Positions 35,690-43,721 of a stretch of DNA of 64,000 nucleotides are shown here, piece after piece. Under the pieces are notes generated by a model. The model had not been told where the DNA came from and ran no database searches. It was given only the letters and a program-made list of their open reading frames with translations. Within the stretch, counting starts at the first letter, position 1, and each line of letters starts with the position of its first letter. Origin of the DNA: an uncultured beta proteobacterium (GTDB lineage Bacteria > Pseudomonadota > Gammaproteobacteria > Burkholderiales > Burkholderiaceae_C); NCBI GenBank assembly GCA_903876735.1, contig CAIRAW010000052.1:1-64000 (forward strand). The letters run 5' to 3'. Made by a program: the position numbers and the translations under genes.

Positions 35690-37090
35690 CTATTTTGAGG
35701 CTTCGTCACCATGACGATTGCCGGTTGAAGCCTGTTGGTCAGCATTCTGCGCGGCGGCGAGCCGTTCTGCTTCCAGTTTTTCACGCACACCCTTGAACAG
35801 GCGCTTGACCGTCATGTGGGCCAGCGGCACGCTCAGAGCACCGAAGAAGACCAGTATCAGCAGGTAGTCCAGCAACTTGATGCGGGTGCTGCCGATGGCA
35901 TAGAAGCCGCGCACCGATTCCATCGAGGTCAGGGAATTGAGCACTTCATTCTGGACGCCATGGCGCAGGGGCCGGCCATCCGGACCAGCGATCGTCAGCG
36001 TTACGCTTTCAAAGGCGGCTGCTCCCTGCTTGTGGCATGTGTTGCAGTCCTTGATGGCCTTGGATTTCTCGCTCAACTGGTGGGCTTCGACGCCCGAGCT
36101 GACTTCAAGCCGGCCGCGCAGCAACATCTTGCCGTCGCCGCCGTCCTGATTGAATTCCTTGAGCAGGCTCCACAACGCCCGTTCGTCCAGGCCCATGGCC
36201 TTGCTGTCGGCAGCGTCGGTTCGTTGCTCAAATTTTGGCACACCGGTCTTTTCTGCCACCTGGCGCTTCGCTGTGCTGTCATAGAGCCTGAGGTTGACGC
36301 GGCGCTTCGCATCCGGTGCATGGCAGACAGGGCAGGAGATGGCCTCGAAATGCCGCACCGTATTGGGTAGCCAGTCCTTGTGCTGATTGACGGCGTCCTT
36401 GTGGCAGACCAGGCACGCGTCCTTGACGCCTTCACCCAAGGATGCGGCCTTGACCGCGTGGGCCTGGTGGCAACCCGCGCACAGCGGTGCACTGATACCC
36501 TTGGCAATGCGCTCGTGGCCATGAACATCCTTGGCGTAGGCCTTGAAGATGGCTTCGTGGCATTGGGCGCAAGGTGTCTCGGTGATCGGCGTGACGATCT
36601 TGGTTGAGCGAACCGTGTGCGGATTGTGGCAATCCGAGCACAGTGGTGCTTTCTTGTTGCCAGCCTTGATCAGCGCCGCATGAACGCTGTCGTCGTATTC
36701 GGTGGCTTTCTTTTTGTGGCAGTCGCGGCAGGATTCGCGCATGCCCAGAGTGAATTCGCGCTTGCTCTTGATGGCGGTCTTGACCTTGCCATGTGTTTTG
36801 GAGTCAAGGTTTGAATGACAGTCTTCGCAGTCGGTCTTCTTGTGCATCGACTCCTGATAAGCCTTGGTCGAGACGTTCAATGAAAGAACCTCGCCGCTCT
36901 CAAGTGTCTTGGTCACACCTTCCTTGTCATGGCAACTCAGGCAGGCTTTGCTTTCTTTTGACAGTTCGCCTTCCGCCGCGTGGGCAGTCAGGCCGACAAA
37001 GGACAGGGCAAATGCAAGCATGCCTGCCCATATCAAGTTCTTTGGGCGTGATGACAGGATCGTGGTGCCCGCAGCGCAGGAGCTATTCAT
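35690..37090 (-). CDS. Nine-haem membrane-anchored cytochrome c
   Basis: 466 aa with a signal peptide (LIWAGMLAFALSFVGLTAHA) and nine CXXCH motifs, in order CLSCH, CEDCH, CRDCH, CSDCH, CAQCH, CAGCH, CLVCH, CPVCH and CNTCH. A C-terminal membrane helix (LLDYLLILVFFGALSVPLAHM) is followed by a charged cytoplasmic tail, so the haem domain is periplasmic and tethered. Multi-haem proteins of this kind carry electrons from quinol oxidation to terminal reductases or outer-membrane conduits. Ribosome site GGGGA before the ATG. Paired with the cytochrome b gene downstream. No specific terminal reductase is encoded in the window. Confidence 0.93.
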   Translation of the reverse strand: MNSSCAAGTTILSSRPKNLIWAGMLAFALSFVGLTAHAAEGELSKESKACLSCHDKEGVTKTLESGEVLSLNVSTKAYQESMHKKTDCEDCHSNLDSKTHGKVKTAIKSKREFTLGMRESCRDCHKKKATEYDDSVHAALIKAGNKKAPLCSDCHNPHTVRSTKIVTPITETPCAQCHEAIFKAYAKDVHGHERIAKGISAPLCAGCHQAHAVKAASLGEGVKDACLVCHKDAVNQHKDWLPNTVRHFEAISCPVCHAPDAKRRVNLRLYDSTAKRQVAEKTGVPKFEQRTDAADSKAMGLDERALWSLLKEFNQDGGDGKMLLRGRLEVSSGVEAHQLSEKSKAIKDCNTCHKQGAAAFESVTLTIAGPDGRPLRHGVQNEVLNSLTSMESVRGFYAIGSTRIKLLDYLLILVFFGALSVPLAHMTVKRLFKGVREKLEAERLAAAQNADQQASTGNRHGDEASK

Positions 37091-37120
37091 TCAGTATCCC
37101 CTATATGGGTTCTTAACGGC

Positions 37121-37155
37121 AAAAACCATCAGGGACGAATTGTCGTCCCTGATGG
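37121..37155 (-). terminator. Intrinsic terminator or attenuator between response regulator and cytochrome genes
   Basis: A 13-bp perfect stem CCATCAGGGACGA / TCGTCCCTGATGG (37126-37138 and 37143-37155) with a four-base loop. On the minus strand it is followed by TTTTT (37125-37121). It lies between the regulator stop at 37214 and the cytochrome start at 37090, so it should cut or reduce read-through into the cytochrome genes. Confidence 0.8.
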
Positions 37156-37213
37156 AGTTTGCGTATTGTCTTTGGGTCAATTGATTGCGAAATTCGTGAT
37201 GTAGCTCAAGGCT

Positions 37214-37777
37214 TTATTTCTTTGCGCTTTTTGTCTTCCAGGCCTGACTGCCAATTTTGGCCAGCATGACCATGCCAACCACGGGCAGCATCACCGCATA
37301 GACCAGACCGATGAAGGGAGCGGCCAGGAACAGGGCAATGTTCTTGACGCGGCTTTCCTTGGCCTGCACCTGTTCGACCGGCGCTGCAAGCACTTCGGGG
37401 GCTGCAGCCGGTGCCAGCGCGTGCGCTGCGCTTTCTTCGATCATCTCGGGTGACAGCGGCTTGCGCATGAACTCCGTCACGCCAGCGGCCTTGGCCCTGA
37501 CTTCATTCTCTGTCGTGCCATAGCCGGTGATGATGACCACTGGCGTCCAGGGCTGGCTGGCCTTGACCTTTTCAGCGAGTTCAACACCGTCCATGCCGGG
37601 CATTTTGATGTCGGTGAAAACGACATCGAAGGACTGCTCCCGGATTTGTTTCAGCGCCTCATGGGCGTTCTCGACGGTGGTGACGATGTAACCCTTTTTT
37701 TCCGACAGGACGCGGTTGAAACTCTTGCCAACCACGGCATCGTCATCGACCACCAAAACTTTACGCAGTGCACTCAT
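37214..37777 (-). CDS. Response regulator receiver with C-terminal membrane hairpin
   Basis: 187 aa from ATG 37777, which has an excellent AAGGAG site. Residues 1-125 are a full receiver: VLVVDDDAVV acid pair, VVFTDIKMPGMDG phospho-acceptor, VVIITGYGT and FMRKPLSPE with the conserved Lys. An Ala/Pro-rich linker follows and then LFLAAPFIGLVYAVMLPVVGMVMLAKI, long enough for one or two membrane passes, ending in a basic tail. No DNA-binding output domain. It would bring a phosphorylation signal to the inner membrane, perhaps to the cytochromes or the kinase; the function is unknown. Confidence 0.85.
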   Translation of the reverse strand: MSALRKVLVVDDDAVVGKSFNRVLSEKKGYIVTTVENAHEALKQIREQSFDVVFTDIKMPGMDGVELAEKVKASQPWTPVVIITGYGTTENEVRAKAAGVTEFMRKPLSPEMIEESAAHALAPAAAPEVLAAPVEQVQAKESRVKNIALFLAAPFIGLVYAVMLPVVGMVMLAKIGSQAWKTKSAKK

Positions 37778-37848
37778 GGTATTTCTCCTTAACAATCAAC
37801 CAGCAATATTGCTGAAATTTCCAACACATTTCTTCGGCCGTTCAGGCC

Positions 37849-38268
37849 TTAATGAACCGCAGCGTGTTGCGCTTGTTGGTCGCAGCGCAGCATCCATTTC
37901 TTATGCATCATGGCGCCGTCAGCGGCATGAACAACATCGTCCGGTCCGATCGGTTTGGCGAGGTAGTCATAGGCGCCCAAGGTCACAGCCTCTTTGGCCG
38001 ATTCGATCGCGGGGTAGCCGGTAATCATGATCACTTCGCTTTCGGGCCATTTTTCCTTGATGGCCTTGAGCACCTCCATGCCATCCATGCCCGGCATGCG
38101 CTGGTCCAGCAACACGACATCAAAGGAATGCTCGCCCATCAACTGCAGGGCATCCTTGCCATTCCTCACCAGTTCCACCTTGCGACTTACACCCGACAGG
38201 GCTCGCAGATAGCTCAGGCGAACAACTTCTTCATCGTCTATCACCAGAATTTTGGTTGCTTGATTCAT
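37849..38268 (-). CDS. Single-domain response regulator (CheY-like)
   Basis: 139 aa from ATG 38268, preceded by AGAGGG; the frame open to 38361 crosses the sigma-54 promoter and is rejected. A receiver with ILVIDDEEVV, VLLDQRMPGMDG and DYLAKPIGPDD, then about 15 residues (MMHKKWMLRCDQQAQH) and no output domain. It probably acts as a phosphate shuttle or sink in the pathway of the kinase at 31.9 kb. First gene of the minus-strand group led by a sigma-54 promoter. Confidence 0.9.
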   Translation of the reverse strand: MNQATKILVIDDEEVVRLSYLRALSGVSRKVELVRNGKDALQLMGEHSFDVVLLDQRMPGMDGMEVLKAIKEKWPESEVIMITGYPAIESAKEAVTLGAYDYLAKPIGPDDVVHAADGAMMHKKWMLRCDQQAQHAAVH

Positions 38269-38765
38269 TTGGATACCCTCTACTTTCATGTGCTTGCTGG
38301 TTTGTTCTATGCAAGCCCTGTGCCAGGTCCTTAGATAATGAACTTTCATGTTTGTTTTCAATGGTTTACATGAGTTCGAGGTGCTGTGGCGAGCGTCTTT
38401 TTCGGGTTTGATGGACTCTCAAGGTACATTTTTTTTATACATTTTTTGGAGGCAAAACCGGAATTGCCAGGGCAATCAGGGTGGCAGCACGCAACAGGCG
38501 GCGAATATTTTTTATGTGCAGTTTGGTTCGTTCTTGCTCGTCAGGAGAAGAAATCCAGAGTCGGGCCTTGCCGCCGAGCCTGTCCAATGCCTTACAGCTT
38601 GAGTTTTGATACAGATCAGAGACACCGCATCTGCGGTCTGGGATCGTCGCGCAATCAGCGCCAAAATGCCGATGTGTTTGTGAGCCGCATGCGGATCCAC
38701 AGGCTCTTGTCGGTGTACCTATCCGGCAACTGGAAACAATTGGAACCAAGAAGGGAATATTTCCA
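38269..38765. other. 497-bp intergenic control region
   Basis: This is the only gene-free stretch over 300 bp. It separates the minus-strand response regulator from the plus-strand cytochrome c. It holds a sigma-54 promoter (38310-38325, minus), a T-rich tract with two TACATTTTTT-like repeats near 38424-38447, and two related palindromes, ACCGCA-TC-TGCGGT (38624-38637) and CCGCATGCGG (38685-38694). These lie about 300-370 bp upstream of the sigma-54 promoter and could bind the activator. No convincing promoter for the plus-strand cytochrome was found. Confidence 0.6.
38310..38325 (-). promoter_or_regulatory. Sigma-54 (-24/-12) promoter
   Basis: On the minus strand the sequence reads TGGCAC-AGGGC-TTGCA, a full match to the RpoN consensus with correct GG-to-GC spacing. 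The expected start is near 38299, giving a leader of about 30 bases before the response-regulator ATG at 38268. A matching NtrC-type activator is encoded at 33570-34997. Confidence 0.85.
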
Positions 38766-39119
38766 ATGAAACTTTCGACTCCTCAAAAACTGTTCACGAT
38801 GTCGGTCCTGGGTGCTGCTGCCCTCGCGTTTTCTGGCGCGGCCAGCGCTGCCGTCAATGCCGATGCGGCTCAAGCCCTGGCGAAGAAGAGTGACTGCCTG
38901 AAATGCCATGCCATCGACAAGGACAAGAAGGCCTCTTCGTACAAGAAGATCGCCGCCAAGTGGCACGGCAAGGCCGATGCCGAAGCAAAACTGACCGACG
39001 CCCTGACCAAGGCGCCCAAGGTCAAAATGGCAGACGGTACGGAAGAAGAGCACAAGGTCATTGCGACCAAGGATGCTGCCGAGATCAAGAACCTGATTGG
39101 CTGGATTCTGGCTCAGTAA
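38766..39119 (+). CDS. Small periplasmic mono-haem cytochrome c
   Basis: 117 aa with signal peptide (MKLSTPQKLFTMSVLGAAAL, cleaved near ASA-AV). The mature protein of about 88 residues has a single haem site, DCLKCHAIDKD, and a Lys-rich middle. VKMADGTEEEHK contains the only Met placed to act as sixth ligand. The class I fold of cytochrome c-551/552 type is likely. It could be the soluble electron carrier for the nine-haem cytochrome. Divergent from the response-regulator operon. Confidence 0.9.
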   Translation: MKLSTPQKLFTMSVLGAAALAFSGAASAAVNADAAQALAKKSDCLKCHAIDKDKKASSYKKIAAKWHGKADAEAKLTDALTKAPKVKMADGTEEEHKVIATKDAAEIKNLIGWILAQ

Positions 39120-39167
39120 AGCCCATCAATGCCGCCGCTTGATGCACAGGCATCGGGTGACGGCAGT

Positions 39168-39623
39168 TCAGCTTCGGTAGGGATCAACAAACCCCAGGCC
39201 GGTCATGATTTGCGTCTCGTGCGCTTCCATGGCCAGGGCCTCGTCTTCACTGGTTTCGTGGTCCCAGCCCTGCGCGTGAAGAAGCCCGTGCACCAGCAGG
39301 TGCGCGTAGTGTGCCTGCAGTGTCTTTTCATTCTCGCGCGCTTCCTTTGACACGACGGGTGCGCACAGTACCAGGTCGGCGACGACCAGTGGCGTTTGCG
39401 CGTAGTCGAATGTCAGCACGTTGGTGGCGTAGTCTTTATGCCGGTAGTCGCGATTGAGCGTGCGGCCTTCCTCGGCGTCCACAATGCGCACCGTGATTTC
39501 TGCGTCACATTGCAGCGCATGGCGAATCCAGCGGGCCACCTTGTGGCGCGGCAGGGCAGCGCGGTGGTTGGCAGCATCATCAATCTTGCCGAATTGCAGC
39601 GACAGTGTCAGTTGATGGCTCAT
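39168..39623 (-). CDS. ybeY: Endoribonuclease YbeY
   Basis: 151 aa. The zinc motif HxxxHxxxxDH is present as [12 protein letters not shown] near the C-terminus. [20 protein letters not shown] is the other conserved block. It functions in 16S rRNA maturation and ribosome quality control. Its start overlaps the phoH stop by four bases, the usual phoH-ybeY pair. Confidence 0.97.
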   Translation of the reverse strand: MSHQLTLSLQFGKIDDAANHRAALPRHKVARWIRHALQCDAEITVRIVDAEEGRTLNRDYRHKDYATNVLTFDYAQTPLVVADLVLCAPVVSKEARENEKTLQAHYAHLLVHGLLHAQGWDHETSEDEALAMEAHETQIMTGLGFVDPYRS

Positions 39624-40561
39624 GCTGCGCTGCTTCGTTTGCGCGGTGCGTCGTAGGCGTCCACGATGCGCGCCACCAGCGGGTGGCGCACCACGTCGGC
39701 ACTGGTGAAGCGGCAGATCGAGATGCCCTCGACACGCTTGAGGATGCGCTCCGCGTCGATCAGGCCGCTGAGCTGGGTCTTGGGCAGATCGATCTGGCTC
39801 ACATCGCCCGTCACCACGGCCTTGGAGCCAAAGCCGATGCGCGTCAGGAACATCTTCATCTGCTCCGGCGTGGTGTTTTGCGCCTCGTCCAGAATCACAA
39901 ACGCGGTGTTGATCGTGCGCCCGCGCATGAAAGCCAGCGGCGCAATCTCGATCGTCTGGCGTTCCAGTGCCTTTTGCACCTGCTCGAAGCCCATCAGGTC
40001 GTACAGCGCGTCGTACAGCGGGCGCAGATAGGGATCGATCTTCTGCGCCAGGTCGCCGGGCAGATAGCCGAGTCGCTCACCCGCTTCGACCGCCGGGCGT
40101 GTCAGCACGATGCGCTGCACTGCGCCACGTTGCAAGGCGTCGACGGCACAGGCGACGGCGAGGTAGGTCTTGCCGGTGCCGGCCGGGCCGATGCCAAAGG
40201 TGATGTCGTGACTGGCAATATTGTCCAGGTAGCTGGCCTGGTTCATGGTGCGCGGTTTCAGGTCGCTGCGCTTGGTCTTGAGCGCCGGGCTGTCCGTATC
40301 GTCCATGTCGGCGTCCCCCGCGAGCATCAGCTGCACCGTGGCCGGCTCGATCGGGCGCGCCGCCATCTCGTACAAAGCCTGCAGCATTTCCATGCCGCGC
40401 TTGGCGTTGGCCTTGGTGCCGTCGACCTTGAACTGCTCGTGCCGGTGGGCGATCTTGACCTGCAAGGCGACTTCGATGCTGCGCAGATGCGCGTCCATCG
40501 GCCCGCACAGGTGTGACAGCCGGGTGTTGTTGGGCGGGGAAAAGAGGTGTCGGAGAATCAA
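39620..40561 (-). CDS. ybeZ: PhoH family ATPase
   Basis: 313 aa. Walker [17 protein letters not shown], Walker B with [17 protein letters not shown], and [17 protein letters not shown] between them; GDVSQIDLP follows. The N-terminal KH-like part (residues about 25-100) is typical of YbeZ. An RNA-associated P-loop NTPase acting with YbeY. Divergent from ruvA with a 41-bp gap. Confidence 0.95.
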   Translation of the reverse strand: MILRHLFSPPNNTRLSHLCGPMDAHLRSIEVALQVKIAHRHEQFKVDGTKANAKRGMEMLQALYEMAARPIEPATVQLMLAGDADMDDTDSPALKTKRSDLKPRTMNQASYLDNIASHDITFGIGPAGTGKTYLAVACAVDALQRGAVQRIVLTRPAVEAGERLGYLPGDLAQKIDPYLRPLYDALYDLMGFEQVQKALERQTIEIAPLAFMRGRTINTAFVILDEAQNTTPEQMKMFLTRIGFGSKAVVTGDVSQIDLPKTQLSGLIDAERILKRVEGISICRFTSADVVRHPLVARIVDAYDAPRKRSSAA

Positions 40562-40602
40562 GTTGATAATTCCTCAAATGGGTCACCAATGATAGGCAAG
40601 AA

Positions 40603-41175
40603 ATGATCGGCAAACTGACAGGCACGCTCGAAGACAAGAATCCACCCCAGGTTCTGCTCGATTGCCATGGCGTGGGCTACGAGGTCCACGTGCCCATGAG
40701 CACCTTCTACAACCTGCCCGAGCTGGGCAGCAAAGTCAGCCTGCTAACCCATTTTGTGGTGCGGGAAGACGCGCAGATTTTGTATGGCTTTGCCAGCGCG
40801 CCCGAGCGCGAGGCTTTTCGCCAACTGATCAAGATTTCCGGCGTCGGGCCGCGTACCGCCCTGTCGGTGCTGTCGGGCATGAGCGTGACCGAACTGGCGC
40901 AAGCCGTGACGCTGCAGGAGGCGGGGCGACTGATCAAGGTGCCCGGCATTGGCAAGAAAACGGCGGAACGCCTGCTGCTCGAACTCAAAGGCAAGCTCGG
41001 CGCCGACATCGGTGCCAGCGCCAACCTCTCCAGCGCGGCCCAGGCCGACATCCTTCAGGCATTGGTGGCGCTGGGCTACAGTGACAAGGAGGCGGCCGTG
41101 GCGCTCAAAGCCCTGCCGGCCGACGTCGGTGTCAGCGAGGGCATCAAGCTCGCGCTCAGGGCCTTGGCGAAGTAG
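40603..41175 (+). CDS. ruvA: Holliday junction protein RuvA
   Basis: 190 aa. [20 protein letters not shown] starts the OB domain, two helix-hairpin-helix motifs are seen ([18 protein letters not shown] and [19 protein letters not shown]), and the C-terminal domain III ending in [10 protein letters not shown] binds RuvB. It holds Holliday junctions during branch migration. Confidence 0.98.
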   Translation: MIGKLTGTLEDKNPPQVLLDCHGVGYEVHVPMSTFYNLPELGSKVSLLTHFVVREDAQILYGFASAPEREAFRQLIKISGVGPRTALSVLSGMSVTELAQAVTLQEAGRLIKVPGIGKKTAERLLLELKGKLGADIGASANLSSAAQADILQALVALGYSDKEAAVALKALPADVGVSEGIKLALRALAK

Positions 41176-41222
41176 CCCTCAGGCATGGCCTATAGTCAGA
41201 CATCTTTTCCGACTGAAGCCCC

Positions 41223-42281
41223 GTGAGTATCCAGACCGACGATTTCGCCCCCTCGCCCGCGCGCCGCATGGTGTCGGCGGGACCGGCCTCGCCCAACGAG
41301 GAGGCGGTGGAGCGCGCGCTGCGGCCCAAACTGCTCGATGAGTACGTCGGTCAGATCAAGGTGCGCGAGCAGCTTGAGATCTTCATCAGCGCCGCCAAGA
41401 TGCGCGGCGAGGCGCTCGACCATGTGCTGCTGTTCGGCCCGCCGGGGCTGGGCAAGACCACGCTGTCGCACATCATCGCGCACGAACTCGGCGTCAATTT
41501 GCGCCAGACCAGTGGCCCGGTGCTGGAAAAGCCGAAAGACCTGGCGGCGCTGCTGACCAATCTGGAGAAGAACGACGTTCTCTTCATCGACGAAATTCAC
41601 CGCCTGAGCCCGGTGGTGGAGGAAATCCTCTACCCGGCGCTGGAAGACTACAAGATCGACATCATGATCGGAGAAGGGCCGGCGGCGCGCTCCATCAAGC
41701 TCGATCTGCAACCTTTTACCCTGGTGGGCGCCACGACGCGCGCCGGCATGCTGACCAACCCGCTGCGCGACCGTTTCGGCATCGTCTCTCGGCTCGAGTT
41801 CTACACGTCGGAAGAACTGGCGCGCATCGTCAAGCGCAGTGCCGGCTTGCTCAATGTGCCGGCCGACGAAGAAGGCGGTTTCGAAATTGCGCGCCGGGCA
41901 CGCGGCACGCCGCGAATTGCCAACCGCTTGCTGCGCCGGGTGCGCGACTACGCGGACGTCAAGGGCATTGGCAAGATCACGCTCGATATTGCCAACCGGG
42001 CGCTGGCCATGCTCGACGTCGATCCGCAGGGCTTTGACCTGATGGACCGCAAACTGCTCGAAGCCGTGATCCACCGCTTTGACGGTGGTCCGGTCGGCCT
42101 CGACAACATCGCCGCCAGTATTGGCGAAGAGCGCGAAACCATTGAAGACGTGATCGAGCCCTATCTGATCCAGCAAGGCTATCTGCAACGCACGCCGCGC
42201 GGGCGCATCGCCACGCTGGCCGCCTACCGGCATCTCGGCGTCACGCCGCCGAACCGTGATACCGATATGTTCGGCAGCTAG
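41223..42281 (+). CDS. ruvB: Holliday junction helicase RuvB
   Basis: 352 aa starting with GTG. AAA+ motor with Walker [15 protein letters not shown], Walker [13 protein letters not shown], sensor 1 [10 protein letters not shown] and a winged-helix C-terminus ([13 protein letters not shown]). The [12 protein letters not shown] box at the start is diagnostic. It drives branch migration with RuvA. 47 bp after ruvA; ruvC is not in the window. Confidence 0.98.
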   Translation: MSIQTDDFAPSPARRMVSAGPASPNEEAVERALRPKLLDEYVGQIKVREQLEIFISAAKMRGEALDHVLLFGPPGLGKTTLSHIIAHELGVNLRQTSGPVLEKPKDLAALLTNLEKNDVLFIDEIHRLSPVVEEILYPALEDYKIDIMIGEGPAARSIKLDLQPFTLVGATTRAGMLTNPLRDRFGIVSRLEFYTSEELARIVKRSAGLLNVPADEEGGFEIARRARGTPRIANRLLRRVRDYADVKGIGKITLDIANRALAMLDVDPQGFDLMDRKLLEAVIHRFDGGPVGLDNIAASIGEERETIEDVIEPYLIQQGYLQRTPRGRIATLAAYRHLGVTPPNRDTDMFGS

Positions 42282-42294
42282 TCCTGCGGCGGGT

Positions 42295-42993
42295 TCAGTC
42301 GGCTACGGATTTCGCGTTGCGCACCATCAGAATCTGCGCCAGGTAGTAGCTGCTCAGCACCCACAGCGGCACCAGCGGCAGCGGCTGCACAAAGCGGTTG
42401 ATGGCAATCAGCGAGTCGCTCAGCATGAAGCAGCAGGCGCCCAGCGCCACGGCCCGTGCGGCCCGGTTTTGCTGCACGCTGGCGCGGCCAATCGCTTGGC
42501 CGACCATCAGCGCAATGACCGTGACGTAGGCGGCCACCGCCACTTTCAACACCGGGTCGCCGAGACCGCCCCAGACCCAGGCGTACATGGCAGCGCCAGC
42601 GGCCAGCGTCCCGAGCAGCGCGCGGCGGTTGGCAAACCAGGGCACGTTCTGGCGGAACAGGGCGATGTAGAAAAGATGCGCCACCAGAAACGAGGCCAGT
42701 CCCGGCAGAAAGTAGTTGCCCGGCAGCATCAGGAACACATCGCCGGCGAGGGAGGCCAGTAGCGCCAGTAGCAGCAGGATGTCAAACCGTGCCAGCGTCC
42801 CCCGGCTTTGTGCGCGCAGCAGAACCAGGCCAACGGCCAGCAGCATGGTCAGGGGTTTAAAGACGTAATGCAGGGTCAGCAGGCCCAGCGTGCTGCTGAG
42901 GGTGGCCAGCACGGCGCTGGCGATCAGCAGCCATTCCAGCACCCGCGTGCCTGCAGCGGGCGCGTGGCGCGCGGGCTCAGGTGAAGCTTTCAT
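42295..42993 (-). CDS. Lysoplasmalogenase (YhhN family)
   Basis: 232 aa with about eight membrane helices. ATG 42993 is chosen because GAGG stands six bases in front of it, with a 17-base overlap with the gene upstream; earlier starts at 43008 and 43038 are possible. Conserved YhhN features: FKPLTMLLAVGL, LLLALLASLAGDVFLMLPGN (charged residue in a helix) and GACCFMLSDSLIAINRF. Family members hydrolyse the vinyl-ether bond of lysoplasmalogens; the bacterial role is not well defined. Confidence 0.88.
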   Translation of the reverse strand: MKASPEPARHAPAAGTRVLEWLLIASAVLATLSSTLGLLTLHYVFKPLTMLLAVGLVLLRAQSRGTLARFDILLLLALLASLAGDVFLMLPGNYFLPGLASFLVAHLFYIALFRQNVPWFANRRALLGTLAAGAAMYAWVWGGLGDPVLKVAVAAYVTVIALMVGQAIGRASVQQNRAARAVALGACCFMLSDSLIAINRFVQPLPLVPLWVLSSYYLAQILMVRNAKSVAD

Positions 42994-43618
42994 CCAGCGC
43001 CTCGTCATTTTCCAGGTGCCGGGTATCGGCCCAGCCAATCAGGGTCAGGCCCTGCGGCGTCCAGAGAAGGCGGTTGATGGTGGCGTTGCCCAGATTCCAG
43101 CTGCGTGCGGTCTCCAGATCCTGTCCGGTGGCGCTGCGGTACAGCATGTCCATGACGCCGCCATGTGCCACCAGCACAATTTGCTCGCCCGCGTGGCGCT
43201 GAGCCAATTCGGAGGTGGTTTGCACAATGCGCTGACGCAACTGCGCCAGCGATTCGCCGCCTGCGGGCGCCCAATCCGGCTCGCGTCGGCGCCAGCGCAG
43301 CGCCTGCTCCGGCCAGGCGGCTTCAATTTCCACAAAGGTGCTGCCCTGGAAAACCCCAAAGCTGCGCTCGCGCAAGTCTGCACAGGCTTGCGGTTCGAGT
43401 CCGGTGCTGCTGCCAATAACGCGTGCCGTTTCCCAGGCGCGCAGCAAATGGCTGGAGTAAATGGCGCTGATCGGCTCATCGGCCAGGGCCTGCGCCACGC
43501 GGCTGGCCTGCCAGCGGCCGGTTGCGTTGAGTTCAATATCGAGTTCGCCCTGGATACGCGCGTCCACGTTCCAGGCGGTCTCGCCGTGGCGGATGGCAAT
43601 GATGCGGGTGGCTTGCAT
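42977..43618 (-). CDS. Histidine phosphatase family protein (GpmB/CobC-like)
   Basis: 213 aa. The RHG motif IIAIRHGETAWNVDARIQGE holds the phospho-His. Further conserved residues are the Arg of SSHLLRAWETA, Glu of LRERSFGVFQG and the second catalytic His in VLVAHGGVMDML. The substrate cannot be assigned among phosphoglycerate mutase-like and alpha-ribazole-phosphatase-like members. Overlaps the YhhN gene start. Confidence 0.9.
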   Translation of the reverse strand: MQATRIIAIRHGETAWNVDARIQGELDIELNATGRWQASRVAQALADEPISAIYSSHLLRAWETARVIGSSTGLEPQACADLRERSFGVFQGSTFVEIEAAWPEQALRWRRREPDWAPAGGESLAQLRQRIVQTTSELAQRHAGEQIVLVAHGGVMDMLYRSATGQDLETARSWNLGNATINRLLWTPQGLTLIGWADTRHLENDEALDESFT

Positions 43619-43721
43619 GAGCTTCGATTGTATTTCCAGCAGGGCGCTGGCGTGATCCGAAAATGCTTCAAACTATGGCCCTCAAGGCGGGCCGCTGTGG
43701 CCTGTGTTTCAAGGTGACACC

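Noticed and set aside
34981-38361. Extended start of the single-domain response regulator at 38361
   Set aside because: The extension would run through the sigma-54 promoter and its leader, and ATG 38268 has a good ribosome site and the normal receiver N-terminus.
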